From UBA11957 sp963603285 (GTDB lineage Bacteria > Bacillota > Clostridia > Lachnospirales > Lachnospiraceae): a stretch of DNA of 64,000 nucleotides. Location: the NCBI GenBank assembly GCA_963603285.1, contig CAVCMG010000008.1:1-64000 (forward strand), written 5' to 3'. Positions within the stretch are counted from its first letter, which is position 1. Each line of letters begins with the position of its first letter. Position numbers and translations under genes: made by a program. Under the pieces are notes generated by a model. That model saw nothing but the letters and a program-made list of their open reading frames with translations. It searched no databases and was not told the DNA's origin. Positions 18,201-25,892 of this stretch are shown here, piece by piece.

Positions 18201-18860
18201 ATCTCTCTTTTTCAGATAGATACGGGCAGATTCTGACTGACGACGTAAGGGTCCCAGCTGTCTGGTCAGCTCGGAAAGGATATCGCTGACACGAGTCAGA
18301 TTGCTCTCCTCTTCCTCGAGCTTTTTCAGCGTCGTTGCTTTTCTTCTTTTAAACTTGACAATACCGGCGGCCTCGTCAAACAGCTCACGGCGGTCGTCGG
18401 GCTTATTGCTCAGGATCTTGTCGATCTGACCCTGTCCGATGATGGAGTATCCCTCTTTACCTATACCGGTATCATAAAACAGCTCCTGAATATCACGCAG
18501 ACGGCAGGCTGCGCCATTCATCAGATACTCGCTCTCGCCGGAACGGTACAGTCGTCTTGTGACCGTCACTTCCTCATAGGACGTATCCAGCTTATGGTCG
18601 GCATTGTCCAGCGTGATCGCCACAGAAGCGTATCCCAGCGGTTTTCTCAGCTGTGTACCGGAAAAGATGACGTCCTGCATATTGCCGCCTCGAAGCTGCT
18701 TGGCGCTCTGCTCACCTAAAACCCAGCGCACTGCATCTGCAACGTTACTCTTGCCACTGCCGTTCGGGCCGACAATGCCGGTGATACCGTTGTGAAATTC
18801 GAATTTGATCTTGTTGGCAAAGGACTTGAAGCCCTGTACCTCGATGCTCTTTAAATACAT
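15300..18860 (-). CDS. smc: Chromosome segregation ATPase SMC
   Basis: Condensin-type ATPase that organises newly replicated DNA with ScpAB. ATG 18860 (MYLKSIEVQGFKSFANKI) gives 1186 residues; the extra N-terminal residues of the longer frame are not conserved and overlap rnc. Features: Walker A GPNGSGKSNVADAVRW, two long coiled coils rich in E, Q, L and K flanking a hinge at about 500-650 (GYGNSIRRVMEQKSRVPGLI, NPGGSMTGGA), the signature QLSGGEKALTAIALL and Walker B FCLLDEIEAALDD. Its first 10 bases overlap the end of rnc. Confidence 0.97.
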   Translation of the reverse strand: MYLKSIEVQGFKSFANKIKFEFHNGITGIVGPNGSGKSNVADAVRWVLGEQSAKQLRGGNMQDVIFSGTQLRKPLGYASVAITLDNADHKLDTSYEEVTVTRRLYRSGESEYLMNGAACRLRDIQELFYDTGIGKEGYSIIGQGQIDKILSNKPDDRRELFDEAAGIVKFKRRKATTLKKLEEEESNLTRVSDILSELTRQLGPLRRQSESARIYLKKRDELKNLDLNMFLVDRERMEKEYDRLQQTYGASSEELAETKTQFEKTKEEYDVLEKQLEELETSIEEKREKSSQNALAQKQLEGQIQVLNEQIRTAVENRRMHAERLETIAGELEEKRAQLKALEQTTQDAGTLKQDNRAETEKIQKELDSLHDAMVQSTLAMNQAKTSQIDLLNQKASAKGKLQRYDAMLEQIGIRKSMLSQRVLVLKNDEERQQDVLIKCREEYRKLAKEIEGADSKRTENQNKINALQQEIQNEQKEADNRQLLFHREESRLETLRNLAERYDGYGNSIRRVMEQKSRVPGLIGVVADLIKTDKKYETAIETALGGAIQNIVTKDEKTAKEMIGFLKKNRYGRATFLPLSAISAKGGLPMAQLLKEEGVIQSADRLVHTDPEFGDLMKSLLGRTLVVETIDHGIALQKKNHHSLRIVTLEGELLNPGGSMTGGAFKNTSNLLGRRREIEELEKQVKKLSTELEETRRGLETKRNLRNALRDEMADIAEKVKDKQLDLNTAQMNIQQAETRIREIQSGYSQLKGESSEIESQIREIDEFKTAIKKEMKDLKSSEKDSQETALSQESLLNEQKEQEAGLAKQLESLHLKGSELSQQLSFHEENIARIRGELESLENEQTELVGRQDERSREEEDRKAQVAAIEETMAAGKSQEDALKEALAAEQQKKEELQSTHRQFFARRDELSEHQTRLDKECYRLRSQLDKLEENQEAQINYIWDEYEITPVQAASFRMEEVPERSVLKKQLNEVKEEIRKLGPVNVNAIEEFKEVEERHTFLSAQHEDLIQAKETLENIIQELDDGMRRQFAEKFADIQREFDKAFKDLFGGGKGSIELVEGEDILEAGVQIISQPPGKKLQNMMQLSGGEKALTAIALLFAIQNLKPSPFCLLDEIEAALDDSNVTRFAEYLHKLTKNTQFIVITHRRGTMNAADRLYGITMQEKGVSTLVSVDLIEDDLDK

Positions 18861-19561
18861 GCGTTTTCTTTGCCTTCCTGTGTCTTTTCTCTGAGACGGC
18901 ACAGTGCCATATAGGCGGCCTTCTGCTCCGCAGCCTTCTTCGTACGTCCCATACCCTGTCCGTAACAGGTTTCTCCGATATACAGATCCACATAGAAGGA
19001 TTTGGCATGATCCGGCCCTTCGGCCTTCACCAGCTCATAATGGATCTTTCCCTCCATATGTCCCTGTACCAGCTCCTGCAATATGGTCTTACTATCATAA
19101 AAGAGCCTCTTTTTATCAATATCGTTTAAGACATGCTTTAAAATAAACTCTTTTGCATTAGTAATCCCACCATCCAGGAAAATCGCACCGATCGTTGCCT
19201 CTACGGAATCCGAAATGATCGAATCTCTCTGGCGTCCGCCGGTACTCTCCTCGCCTTTGCCCATCTGCAGCGCCTGATCGAGGCCAAGCTCTCTGGCACA
19301 TACAGCCAGCGACGGCTCACATACCAGACTGGCTCTGAGCTTTGACAGCTCACCCTCCGGTTTTTCCGGGTACAGATTGTATAAAAACTCACTGCTGACC
19401 ATCTCCAGCACGGCATCGCCTAAGAATTCCAGACGCTCGTTACACTGGATCCGCTGCATATGATGTTCGTTGATATAGGAACTGTGCCGCAGCGCCATGT
19501 CCAGAAGGGCCTTGTCCTTAAACACATAGCCGATGGCTTTTTCCAGCTTTTTATGTTCCAT
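18851..19561 (-). CDS. rnc: Ribonuclease III
   Basis: Double-strand RNA endonuclease that processes rRNA and structured messages. The 236-residue protein has the catalytic signature NERLEFLGDAVLEMVSS, a second acidic site DSVEATIGAIFLDGG, and a C-terminal double-stranded RNA-binding domain (TILQELVQGHMEGKIHYELV to KKAAEQKAAYMAL). It follows plsX-acpP after a hairpin. Given the number of long hairpins in this window it is the obvious candidate to cleave them. Confidence 0.96.
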   Translation of the reverse strand: MEHKKLEKAIGYVFKDKALLDMALRHSSYINEHHMQRIQCNERLEFLGDAVLEMVSSEFLYNLYPEKPEGELSKLRASLVCEPSLAVCARELGLDQALQMGKGEESTGGRQRDSIISDSVEATIGAIFLDGGITNAKEFILKHVLNDIDKKRLFYDSKTILQELVQGHMEGKIHYELVKAEGPDHAKSFYVDLYIGETCYGQGMGRTKKAAEQKAAYMALCRLREKTQEGKENACI

Positions 19562-19617
19562 TTTTTCTCCTTTGCTGCTGTAATCTTTGCCGTTATATCT
19601 ATAGCAAAATAACGCGA

Positions 19618-19664
19618 ACAGGACAGGAAAGTATCATACACCGTATATCCCTCCCCTGTCCTGT
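19618..19664 (-). terminator. Hairpin between acpP and rnc
   Basis: ACAGGACAGG (19618-19627) pairs with CCTGTCCTGT (19655-19664) around a 27-base loop; the T tract on the minus strand is poor (TCGCGTTATTTTG). It may be a weak terminator or a processing site in the plsX-acpP-rnc-smc transcript. Confidence 0.45.
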
Positions 19665-19692
19665 AAGTTTCATTCTTCAGCTTTACATTCGA

Positions 19693-19917
19693 TCAGGCAT
19701 TGCGGATTGCTTCTACGGCATCGCCTACCGTCACAATGCTTTCTGCCTTTTCGGTCGGGATCTCAAGGTCAAATTCTTCCTCAATACCCATAATGATCTG
19801 GAATACATCCAGAGAATCTGCACCGAGATCATCGATAAAGGTCGTGTCCATTGTGATCTCGCTCTTGTCAATATTTAATACATCTGCAATAATGTCCTGA
19901 ATTTTTTCAAATTCCAT
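19693..19917 (-). CDS. acpP: Acyl carrier protein
   Basis: Carries growing fatty acyl chains on a phosphopantetheine arm. The 74-residue protein starts at ATG 19917 (MEFEKIQDIIADVLNIDKSE) behind GAGAGGAAC inside the plsX end. The attachment serine is in the canonical DDLGADSLDVFQII motif. The very acidic composition is typical. It is separated from plsX by two bases, so the two are coupled. Confidence 0.96.
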   Translation of the reverse strand: MEFEKIQDIIADVLNIDKSEITMDTTFIDDLGADSLDVFQIIMGIEEEFDLEIPTEKAESIVTVGDAVEAIRNA

Positions 19918-19919
19918 GT

Positions 19920-20942
19920 TTAGTTCCTCTCTTCCTTTGTATCCGCCATATGCTCTTTGATCTTGTCGCTGATATGGGCTTCTGTAAACTGGATACACTG
20001 TAATATAGCATTTTTGATCTCCACGGCATCAGAGCTGCCATGGGCTTTGACAACAAGGCCCTTCAGACCGAGAAGCGGCGCACCGCCATATTCGGACACA
20101 TCAAAGCCCTTTAATGTCTTTTTCAACGCCGGTTTGACCAACAGCGCACCGATCTTGCTGCGCAAAGAGGACATCATGCCTCCTTTGATCTTTTTGACCA
20201 GAGCACCGGCGACACCCTCATACAGTTTGAGGATGACATTACCCACAAAAGCTTCGCAGACAATAACATCTGCCTTGCCGTAGGGAATATCTCTGGCTTC
20301 AATATTGCCCACGAAATTGATATCCTCGCAGGCCTTCAACAGCGGATATGTCTCTTTTGCCAGCGCGTTACCCTTTTCCTCCTCGGCGCCGATATTCACA
20401 AGCGCCACACGGGGATTTTTCACATGCATAACATTTTCCATATAGATGGAACCCATCTTGGCGAACTGTACCAGATGGCTCGAACGGGCATCGACATTGG
20501 CTCCGCAGTCGATCAGCAGCGCATTTCCTGTAAGCGTAGGGATCAACGGCGCCAGTGGCGCACGCTCCACGCCTTTCAGCTTACCGACCATAACCTGACC
20601 ACCGACCAAAACCGCACCGGTACTTCCGGCGGATACAAAAGCTTCTGCCTCACCCTTTCGCACCAGGCCAAGCGCCACAACAAGGGAAGAATCCTTCTTG
20701 CCCCGGATGGCATGTACCGGCGGCTCACCGGTCTCGATCACCTGACTGGCCGGTACGACCTGCACACGATCCTCGGGATACGTATATTGGGAAAGCTCCT
20801 TTTTGATCTCATCCTCTTTACCGGCAAGGTAAACAAAGAGCTTGTCACTTTCCTGCAGTGCATCTACAGCACCTTTGACAATAGCTGCCGGTGCGTTGTC
20901 ACCGCCCATGGCATCTACTGCGACTCTTATCATTTCGCTCAT
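19920..20942 (-). CDS. plsX: Phosphate acyltransferase PlsX
   Basis: Converts acyl-ACP to acyl-phosphate, the substrate of PlsY (83-739). The start is ATG 20942 (MSEMIRVAVDAMGGDNAP), preceded by GGAGGAG; upstream codons of the open frame are not conserved. The 340 residues include the family signature at the N-terminus, SAGSTGAVLVGG and ARDIPYGKADVIVCEAFVGN. No rpmF precedes it, unlike in many Firmicutes; instead a 300-base intergenic region with a good promoter is present. Confidence 0.95.
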   Translation of the reverse strand: MSEMIRVAVDAMGGDNAPAAIVKGAVDALQESDKLFVYLAGKEDEIKKELSQYTYPEDRVQVVPASQVIETGEPPVHAIRGKKDSSLVVALGLVRKGEAEAFVSAGSTGAVLVGGQVMVGKLKGVERAPLAPLIPTLTGNALLIDCGANVDARSSHLVQFAKMGSIYMENVMHVKNPRVALVNIGAEEEKGNALAKETYPLLKACEDINFVGNIEARDIPYGKADVIVCEAFVGNVILKLYEGVAGALVKKIKGGMMSSLRSKIGALLVKPALKKTLKGFDVSEYGGAPLLGLKGLVVKAHGSSDAVEIKNAILQCIQFTEAHISDKIKEHMADTKEERN

Positions 20943-21035
20943 GCTTCTCCTCCTGCTGCCATACGCAGCATCTGGTATCTGTTTTACCGGAGCTTCCCTT
21001 TTGAGGCATTCTCCCAAACAGATACACTACAAGTT

Positions 21036-21064
21036 AATATACAAGACCCACCGGGAAAATGCAA
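21036..21064 (-). promoter_or_regulatory. Promoter of plsX-acpP
   Basis: TTGCAT (21059-21064) and TATATT (21036-21041) on the minus strand with a 17-base spacer. The predicted start near 21029 gives a leader of about 85 bases. No clear FapR-type operator was recognised. The remaining bases up to 21169 show no gene. Confidence 0.6.
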
Positions 21065-21169
21065 CATTTATTTATGTAGGCAGCCGTCCATGCCGTCCAA
21101 TATCCATAGCTGCGCAGGCTTCTGGCGATTGCCGGGACACCGTATGCCCTTTGTTGCCGGACGCAAAAC

Positions 21170-21197
21170 GGAGGCAGTCCATTGTTAGACTGCCTCC
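21170..21197 (-). terminator. Terminator of the Ig-like lipoprotein gene
   Basis: GGAGGCAGTC (21170-21179) with GACTGCCTCC (21188-21197), loop of 8, followed by GTTTTG on the minus strand, 44 bases beyond the stop codon. Confidence 0.7.
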
Positions 21198-21240
21198 AAT
21201 ACATGATACTGTTGTAGATTTTCCAACATATATCTGCTGT

Positions 21241-21780
21241 TTACTGTTCGTTTAACTGCTCACCGGCAATAACGCTGACGTCAGCCACATCCTGTACAAC
21301 AACAGCGCTTGTCAGGCTGGTAGCCTCGCGGATACGGTCATCCACAGTCACGGTAGCCACACAGAAATAATAGGTCGTACCCTTCTCGGATGTGTCCGGC
21401 GTATAGGTAGCTTCTGTCGCGCCCTCGATAGCCTGTCCACCGCCGTTTAAGTCAGCTGTATTCTGGTACCACTGGTAAGTGATCGTACCCTCCGGTGCTG
21501 TGGCCTCGACCCTCAAAGCATCGGCTCCGGCGCCTACCTGATAGGTGTGGGTATCGCCAAGGTTTAATGTAAACTCCGGTGCGGCGAGATTCTCGTCCAC
21601 ATTACGGATGACCTTTTTATCCTTCATTTCCTGCATCTGGGCAGCTGTCAGCGTATTGCTTTCGGATTTGCCAAGCAGCGTCTGCCAGGATTCCTTAAAT
21701 GTTGAAAGTGAACAGCCGGTCAGTGTGTTCAGCATAACGGCTGTCAGCAGTACGGCTGCAATCTTTCTTGTTCCCCTCAT
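21241..21780 (-). CDS. Lipoprotein with a single Ig-like domain
   Basis: The product (179 residues from ATG 21780, AAGGGG upstream) has a signal peptide, KIAAVLLTAVMLNTLTG, ending in the lipobox LTGC, so it should be anchored outside the cytoplasmic membrane. Residues from about 65 on read as an immunoglobulin-like beta domain (TITYQWYQNTADLNGGGQAI, then ATYTPDTSEKGTTYYFCVAT), a pattern found in many clostridial surface proteins. It is monocistronic, with a near-consensus promoter and its own terminator. Function unknown; binding to a cell-wall or carbohydrate partner is possible but not shown. Confidence 0.75.
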   Translation of the reverse strand: MRGTRKIAAVLLTAVMLNTLTGCSLSTFKESWQTLLGKSESNTLTAAQMQEMKDKKVIRNVDENLAAPEFTLNLGDTHTYQVGAGADALRVEATAPEGTITYQWYQNTADLNGGGQAIEGATEATYTPDTSEKGTTYYFCVATVTVDDRIREATSLTSAVVVQDVADVSVIAGEQLNEQ

Positions 21781-21849
21781 ATGTAGCACCCCTTTGTCTA
21801 TGTGTAATTATTACGTTTGTGTATCATTTTCTTTTCGAAATCTTTTCGT

Positions 21850-21878
21850 ATTATAGCACAAGCCCTAAAGAGCGTCAA
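21850..21878 (-). promoter_or_regulatory. Near-consensus promoter of the lipoprotein gene
   Basis: TTGACG (21873-21878), 17 bases, then TATAAT (21850-21855) with an extended TGC upstream of the -10. It is one of the strongest-looking promoters in the window. Confidence 0.75.
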
Positions 21879-21917
21879 TATTGGCCACAAAACATTCATA
21901 TTGTTTGTATCCCATGT

Positions 21918-21957
21918 AAAAAATCCGGTCCACACGTTTTGCAGCGAACCGGATTTT
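21918..21957 (-). terminator. Terminator of the cation ATPase operon
   Basis: On the minus strand AAAATCCGGT pairs with ACCGGATTTT, and the T run continues past the stem. It lies 18 bases after the ATPase stop. Confidence 0.85.
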
Positions 21958-21974
21958 GGGTATATTTGCAGTAT

Positions 21975-24083
21975 TTATGCCTGTAATGCTTCTTCCGGTT
22001 CCTCCGGAAGCAGATCGTTCATGTTTCTCAGACAAAGTGCGATCGTAGATGCATTATGTAAAAATGCGGCTGTACCCGGCACTACCCAGCCAAAGACACC
22101 GGCCAGAAGGATCGCTGCATTAAAACCGATACCGATCCTTGATGTGGAACGCATACGCTCCATCATGCCATTACCCAGCTCGCGCAGGGCAACCAGCTGC
22201 TGCAGATCAGAACCGGACAGTGTAATATCCGCGATCTCCTGCGCAATATCCGCGCCCTCTTTCATTGCAATACCGACATCTGCCATGGACAGCGCCGGAG
22301 AATCGTTAATACCGTCACCGACCATGATCACGGTATGACCAGCTTTCTTCTCCTGCTCAACGAACCCGGCCTTGTCCTCCGGCAGTACCTCGGCATAATA
22401 CTGGGTAATGCCCAGGCTCTCAGCAACTGCCCTGGCCGTTCTGTCGCTGTCACCGGTCATCATGACAATATTGCTCAGACCGGCCTTTTTCAGATTGGCA
22501 ATGACATCTTTTGACTCTTCCTTGATCGGATCTGCGATACCGATGATGGCCACCAGCTTACCGCCGATTGCCATGTACAGATGGGAATAATAGGACAGCA
22601 GTTTCTCCAGCTTGTCCTGATCCTCCGGCATCACGATACATTTCTCATCCTCGAATACGAAATGGTAGCTGCCGATCACGGCACGTTCCTCTCCGATCGT
22701 CGTCGCAACACCATGAGCTACGATATAGACAACCTTGGAATGCATCTCTTCATGCTGCAGACCCTTTTCCTTTGCCGCACGTACGACAGCATTGGCCAGA
22801 GAATGCGGAAAATGCTCTTCCAGACAGGCAGCGATACGAAGCATCTCGTCCTCTTCATAGCCCTCCATTGCAACAACCTGCTCTACGGCCGGTGTTGCCT
22901 TGGTCAGCGTACCCGTTTTATCAAATACTACGGTATCTGCGGCAGCAATATCCTCCAGATATTTACCACCCTTGACGGTGATCCGGTGTTTACCGGCCTC
23001 ACGCATGGCTGACAGTACGGAAATCGGCATAGCGACCTCGATTGCACAGGAGAAATCGACCATCAGCACGGAGGCTGCTTTTGTCACATTTCTGGTCAGC
23101 AACAGCGTAGCTACAGCCGCACCAAAGGTATACGGGATCAGCTTGCTTACCACGCGCTCCGCCTGGCTCTGTGTGATACTCTTCAGACTCTCGGATGCTT
23201 CGATCATCTCTACGATCCGGTCATATCTTGTCTTTCCAGATGTCTGACGGACTTCAACCAGGATCTCGCCCTCTTCGACAACGGTTCCGGCAAATACCGT
23301 ACCATGGACAGCCTTTCTGACAGCTACCGACTCACCGGTAAGGGCCGCCTGATTGACCATGGCCTCACCCTCGACTACCGTACCGTCCAGCGGAATGATA
23401 CTGCCCATACTTACCTGGATCACATCACCGACCTGGATCTGTCCGATACCAACCTGACGTACGGTATCCGGTCCTTCGACTTTCCATACCTTCGATACAT
23501 TCAGCGCCAGTGACTGGGCCAGATCATCGACGGATTTCTTGTATGTCCACTCTTCCAGCTCCTCACCGACCTCTGTCAGGAAGGTGATCGAGCTTGCTGC
23601 AGCAAAGTCGCCGATCAGCATGGATGCGGCAATGGCAGAGGCGTGAACGATCTCTGCGCTGAATTTTCTGGCCAGCAGATCCTTGATACCGTGCCAGATA
23701 AACGGTGCGCCATCATAAATCGTACAGGCGATCCGGACTGGTGCCGGTAAGAAGAATTTCTTGATACCACGAAGCATAACCATATTGATCAGCTTTTCTT
23801 TATAATGGTCGTTCGTCGCACGGGAAGAAACTGCCGGTACATAGTCCTGCAGCTCAGGCTGTTTCAGAGACAGTCCGCCGATATAGTCCAGCAGGACAGC
23901 TTCTGCCATTCCATAATACTTTACGTTCAGCTGTGCTGTCCGCGCAAAGACCTGCACACTCTCCACTTCATCACGGTTCATCAGGGTGTAGTACAGGGTA
24001 TCCGCCTCTTCCTGCGTAAATCTTCGCTTACATAAGTCCAGATGAAATCTGTTCTTACTGCGATGTAATACTCTATATTTCAT
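21975..24083 (-). CDS. P1B-like cation-transporting P-type ATPase with non-canonical SCA motif
   Basis: A 702-residue membrane ATPase of the heavy-metal (P1B) type. Actuator motif TGES at 249-252, phosphorylation site DKTGT at 388-392, and hinge GDGINDS at 589-595. Two features depart from the classical Cu/Zn/Cd pumps. The transmembrane metal motif, normally CPC or CPx, is SCA (345-347, in DFSCAIEVAMPIS). The usual SEHPLA block reads EEHFPHSLA (422-430). The N-terminus (1-60) resembles a metal-binding domain fold but has no CxxC pair. It follows a DUF6110-like gene by 15 bases and is under a double CsoR-type operator. The transported ion is undetermined. Confidence 0.88.
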   Translation of the reverse strand: MKYRVLHRSKNRFHLDLCKRRFTQEEADTLYYTLMNRDEVESVQVFARTAQLNVKYYGMAEAVLLDYIGGLSLKQPELQDYVPAVSSRATNDHYKEKLINMVMLRGIKKFFLPAPVRIACTIYDGAPFIWHGIKDLLARKFSAEIVHASAIAASMLIGDFAAASSITFLTEVGEELEEWTYKKSVDDLAQSLALNVSKVWKVEGPDTVRQVGIGQIQVGDVIQVSMGSIIPLDGTVVEGEAMVNQAALTGESVAVRKAVHGTVFAGTVVEEGEILVEVRQTSGKTRYDRIVEMIEASESLKSITQSQAERVVSKLIPYTFGAAVATLLLTRNVTKAASVLMVDFSCAIEVAMPISVLSAMREAGKHRITVKGGKYLEDIAAADTVVFDKTGTLTKATPAVEQVVAMEGYEEDEMLRIAACLEEHFPHSLANAVVRAAKEKGLQHEEMHSKVVYIVAHGVATTIGEERAVIGSYHFVFEDEKCIVMPEDQDKLEKLLSYYSHLYMAIGGKLVAIIGIADPIKEESKDVIANLKKAGLSNIVMMTGDSDRTARAVAESLGITQYYAEVLPEDKAGFVEQEKKAGHTVIMVGDGINDSPALSMADVGIAMKEGADIAQEIADITLSGSDLQQLVALRELGNGMMERMRSTSRIGIGFNAAILLAGVFGWVVPGTAAFLHNASTIALCLRNMNDLLPEEPEEALQA

Positions 24084-24098
24084 TTTTCTGCCCCAATA

Positions 24099-24395
24099 TT
24101 ATTCTTCTGTCTCGTTTTCTGCTTCGGCATCTGTATCGTTGCCTTCTACTGCTGCTTCGTATTTTGCATCTTTCTTCTGATAATAAGCTTCTACAATCTC
24201 CTTGGCATCATCTGCTGTATCTGTGGCAAATGCCTGGAAATGCTCTGTCTCCTCCAGCACGCGGTCTCTTGCAATAAATACACCGGCTGTCGCATATTTA
24301 TAAGCCTTCTTTGCCACATCGGACTTCAGAAACGGCACACCTACTGCACCGAGAACAACACCACCTAAAACCTTTGACCAGGAACTCTTAAACAT
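24099..24395 (-). CDS. Small DUF6110-like membrane-associated protein
   Basis: A 98-residue product from ATG 24395, preceded by GAGGAGG. The start MFKSSWSKVLGGVVLGAVG is a glycine-rich hydrophobic segment, likely a membrane hairpin or tail. The rest is charged and helical (AKKAYKYATAGVFIARDRVL) and ends in a very acidic tail, EGNDTDAEAENETEE. It resembles DUF6110 proteins that accompany this ATPase type in clostridia. It is the first gene of the pair; a role as an ATPase partner or metal buffer is only inferred. Confidence 0.7.
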   Translation of the reverse strand: MFKSSWSKVLGGVVLGAVGVPFLKSDVAKKAYKYATAGVFIARDRVLEETEHFQAFATDTADDAKEIVEAYYQKKDAKYEAAVEGNDTDAEAENETEE

Positions 24396-24432
24396 AATAT
24401 CTGCCTCCTCATTCTTCTGTATATAATATAGT

Positions 24433-24475
24433 AATACCCCTACAGGTATTTTCCTATTGTACCTATAGGGGTATT
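24433..24475 (-). promoter_or_regulatory. Double CsoR-type operator upstream of the DUF6110/ATPase pair
   Basis: Two copies of an ATACCCCTAYAGGTA element, at 24434-24449 and (inverted) 24460-24475, lie head to head 10 bases apart. Each is itself a partial palindrome (ATACC...GGTAT) with a G/C block around a TA core, closely resembling operators of CsoR-family copper sensors. A TATATT box that could serve as the -10 lies just downstream. A CsoR-family repressor is encoded in this window at 50443-50826. Confidence 0.65.
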
Positions 24476-24658
24476 TGTTTTCAAGTGTTTTGTTATGACT
24501 AATATATCGCAAGTTCAACTAGCTGTGGTTCTGAATCGTTATACGCATAGATTCTTATAGTTCGTATGCCGAAACAGGCAGGGATTCAAATTTATTTCTG
24601 CCTTTCATTTATGTATAAAAAATTCTGAGATTTTTTCCTCATTTTCCAACACATATAT

Positions 24659-25511
24659 TTATGCCCTCTGCAATATCGCTTCTACCTCCTTTTCTTCTTC
24701 ATCTATCATTTTTGCTATTTCTTTTGTCGTATAGTTTTTTCCATATAATTTTTTTACTATTTTAGTGATTCCCTGATTTATGCCTAACGCTATCCCTCTC
24801 TGTTCTACCTCATCTAATACATCACACATATTTTCCACCTTTCTCCCGTCTGTGTTGTAAAATGCATCCGCAAATCTGTCATCATGTTCCATTACAGAAA
24901 TCAATTGTACGACAGCTTCTGCATGTTTCAGCTTCTGCTTTGACGGGTTATATTTTTTTTTTTTCGTTTCTGCACAAAGTAATCTGCTATAACTTTAAAA
25001 TCCGATTGAAAACACTCCACCTGTTCATCGCTCAAATAAGCCACTTCAAACAAATTAACTTTGTAATCACTTATATATGGCTGCAATCTTTCCGGAATCA
25101 CTAACTTTTCAAGCAAGGACAAGGGCTTATCCCATCGTTTTGTATACCCAAAATACAAAACCATCGTGATAACAGGATACCGTTCCTTTCCTGCTTCCTT
25201 GTCAGATAACTGTGCCCTGTAAGCAGCGCCATCATATCCAATCACACGTAGCGTCATATCAGCATCGACAGCCGTCTGATTTTCAATACCTATACAGGCA
25301 AATCGTACATCCTCTCCTTTCCAGCATTTTAAGACATCCCTGTCTAATTCCCGCAGTATATCACCCTCTTTATAAAAAGTTTTTGATTCCCGCTCTCTCA
25401 GTTCCTCTGGCTGTATCACACATTTCCCTGAAAAAGTAACACATTCACAAGGTCGGCAAATACATCATCATATGCCAGAAGAATCTTTTCACTTATGTCT
25501 TTCTGTCCCAT
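24659..25511 (-). pseudogene. Rpn-family recombination-promoting nuclease/transposase, twice frameshifted
   Basis: Three reading-frame pieces line up as one Rpn-type (PD-(D/E)XK transposase-like) protein of about 284 residues. Piece 1 starts at ATG 25511 (MGQKDISEKILLAYDDVFAD). Piece 2 ends near 24928 and contains DVRFACIGIENQTAVDADM with the nuclease core. Piece 3 ends at 24659 with a helical tail. The first break follows LLFQG, where GGGAAATG would restore frame with one more A. The second falls in a run of 12 A's (24953-24964, minus strand), where a 13th A restores frame. Both lesions are single-base losses in A runs: decay, slippage-based switching or sequencing error are all possible. 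Confidence 0.8.
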
Positions 25512-25699
25512 ACAAACTCCATATTCTGTTTCATGTTTTGAAATATTTTAACGACTGTTAAAATCTGAAAAGATACATACGGTTTATAAACCATATTAAG
25601 AAATGTCATTATATAAGCTTATACAACTATCTTATTCGTCTTATTTACTATAATCTTTTTCCCTGCTTATGTCAATATCTATTTCAACTTTCTTTTTCT

Positions 25700-25768
25700 G
25701 ATAACAAAAAAAGAAACGGGCAGCCCGCTTGAGTATTATAACTGTACGGTGTAAACTCGTTTCTTTGT
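25700..25768 (-). ncRNA. Candidate small RNA with own promoter and terminator
   Basis: The predicted transcript starts near 25767 and ends with a hairpin plus T tract. AAACAAAGAAACG at its 5' end pairs with CGTTTCTTTTTTTGTT at its 3' end, and an inner CGGGC/GCCCG is possible. It would be about 65-70 nt. No reading frame of note lies in it. It is supported only by promoter and terminator geometry. Confidence 0.35.
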
Positions 25769-25772
25769 TTAA

Positions 25773-25801
25773 ATTCTATACCTTTTTCATAGATTTATCA
25801 A
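25773..25801 (-). promoter_or_regulatory. Promoter in the AT-rich gap 25.5-26.0 kb
   Basis: TTGATA (25796-25801), 17 bases, TAGAAT (25773-25778) on the minus strand. There is no coding sequence directly downstream, only a hairpin-terminated stretch of about 70 bases. The AT-rich surroundings raise the chance of a coincidental match. Confidence 0.45.
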
Positions 25802-25892
25802 GTAAAATATATTTTTATCATACCAGAAAATAGTGAGAATATGCATTTCTCCGAAATAATATTTGGAGCCATCACTTTTCATCAGCTCCGTA

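Noticed and set aside
21065..21169. Missed small gene (such as rpmF) before plsX
   Set aside because: No L32-like frame, zinc cysteines or ribosome binding site were found; the segment appears non-coding.
24531..24620. Possible tRNA-like segment around GGGATTCAAAT
   Set aside because: No acceptor stem, anticodon arm or CCA end can be formed; it is only a weak hairpin.
24659..25419. Two separate small genes of 81 and 163 residues
   Set aside because: They join into one Rpn-type protein after restoring one base in an A run, and a third piece with the proper N-terminus lies upstream.
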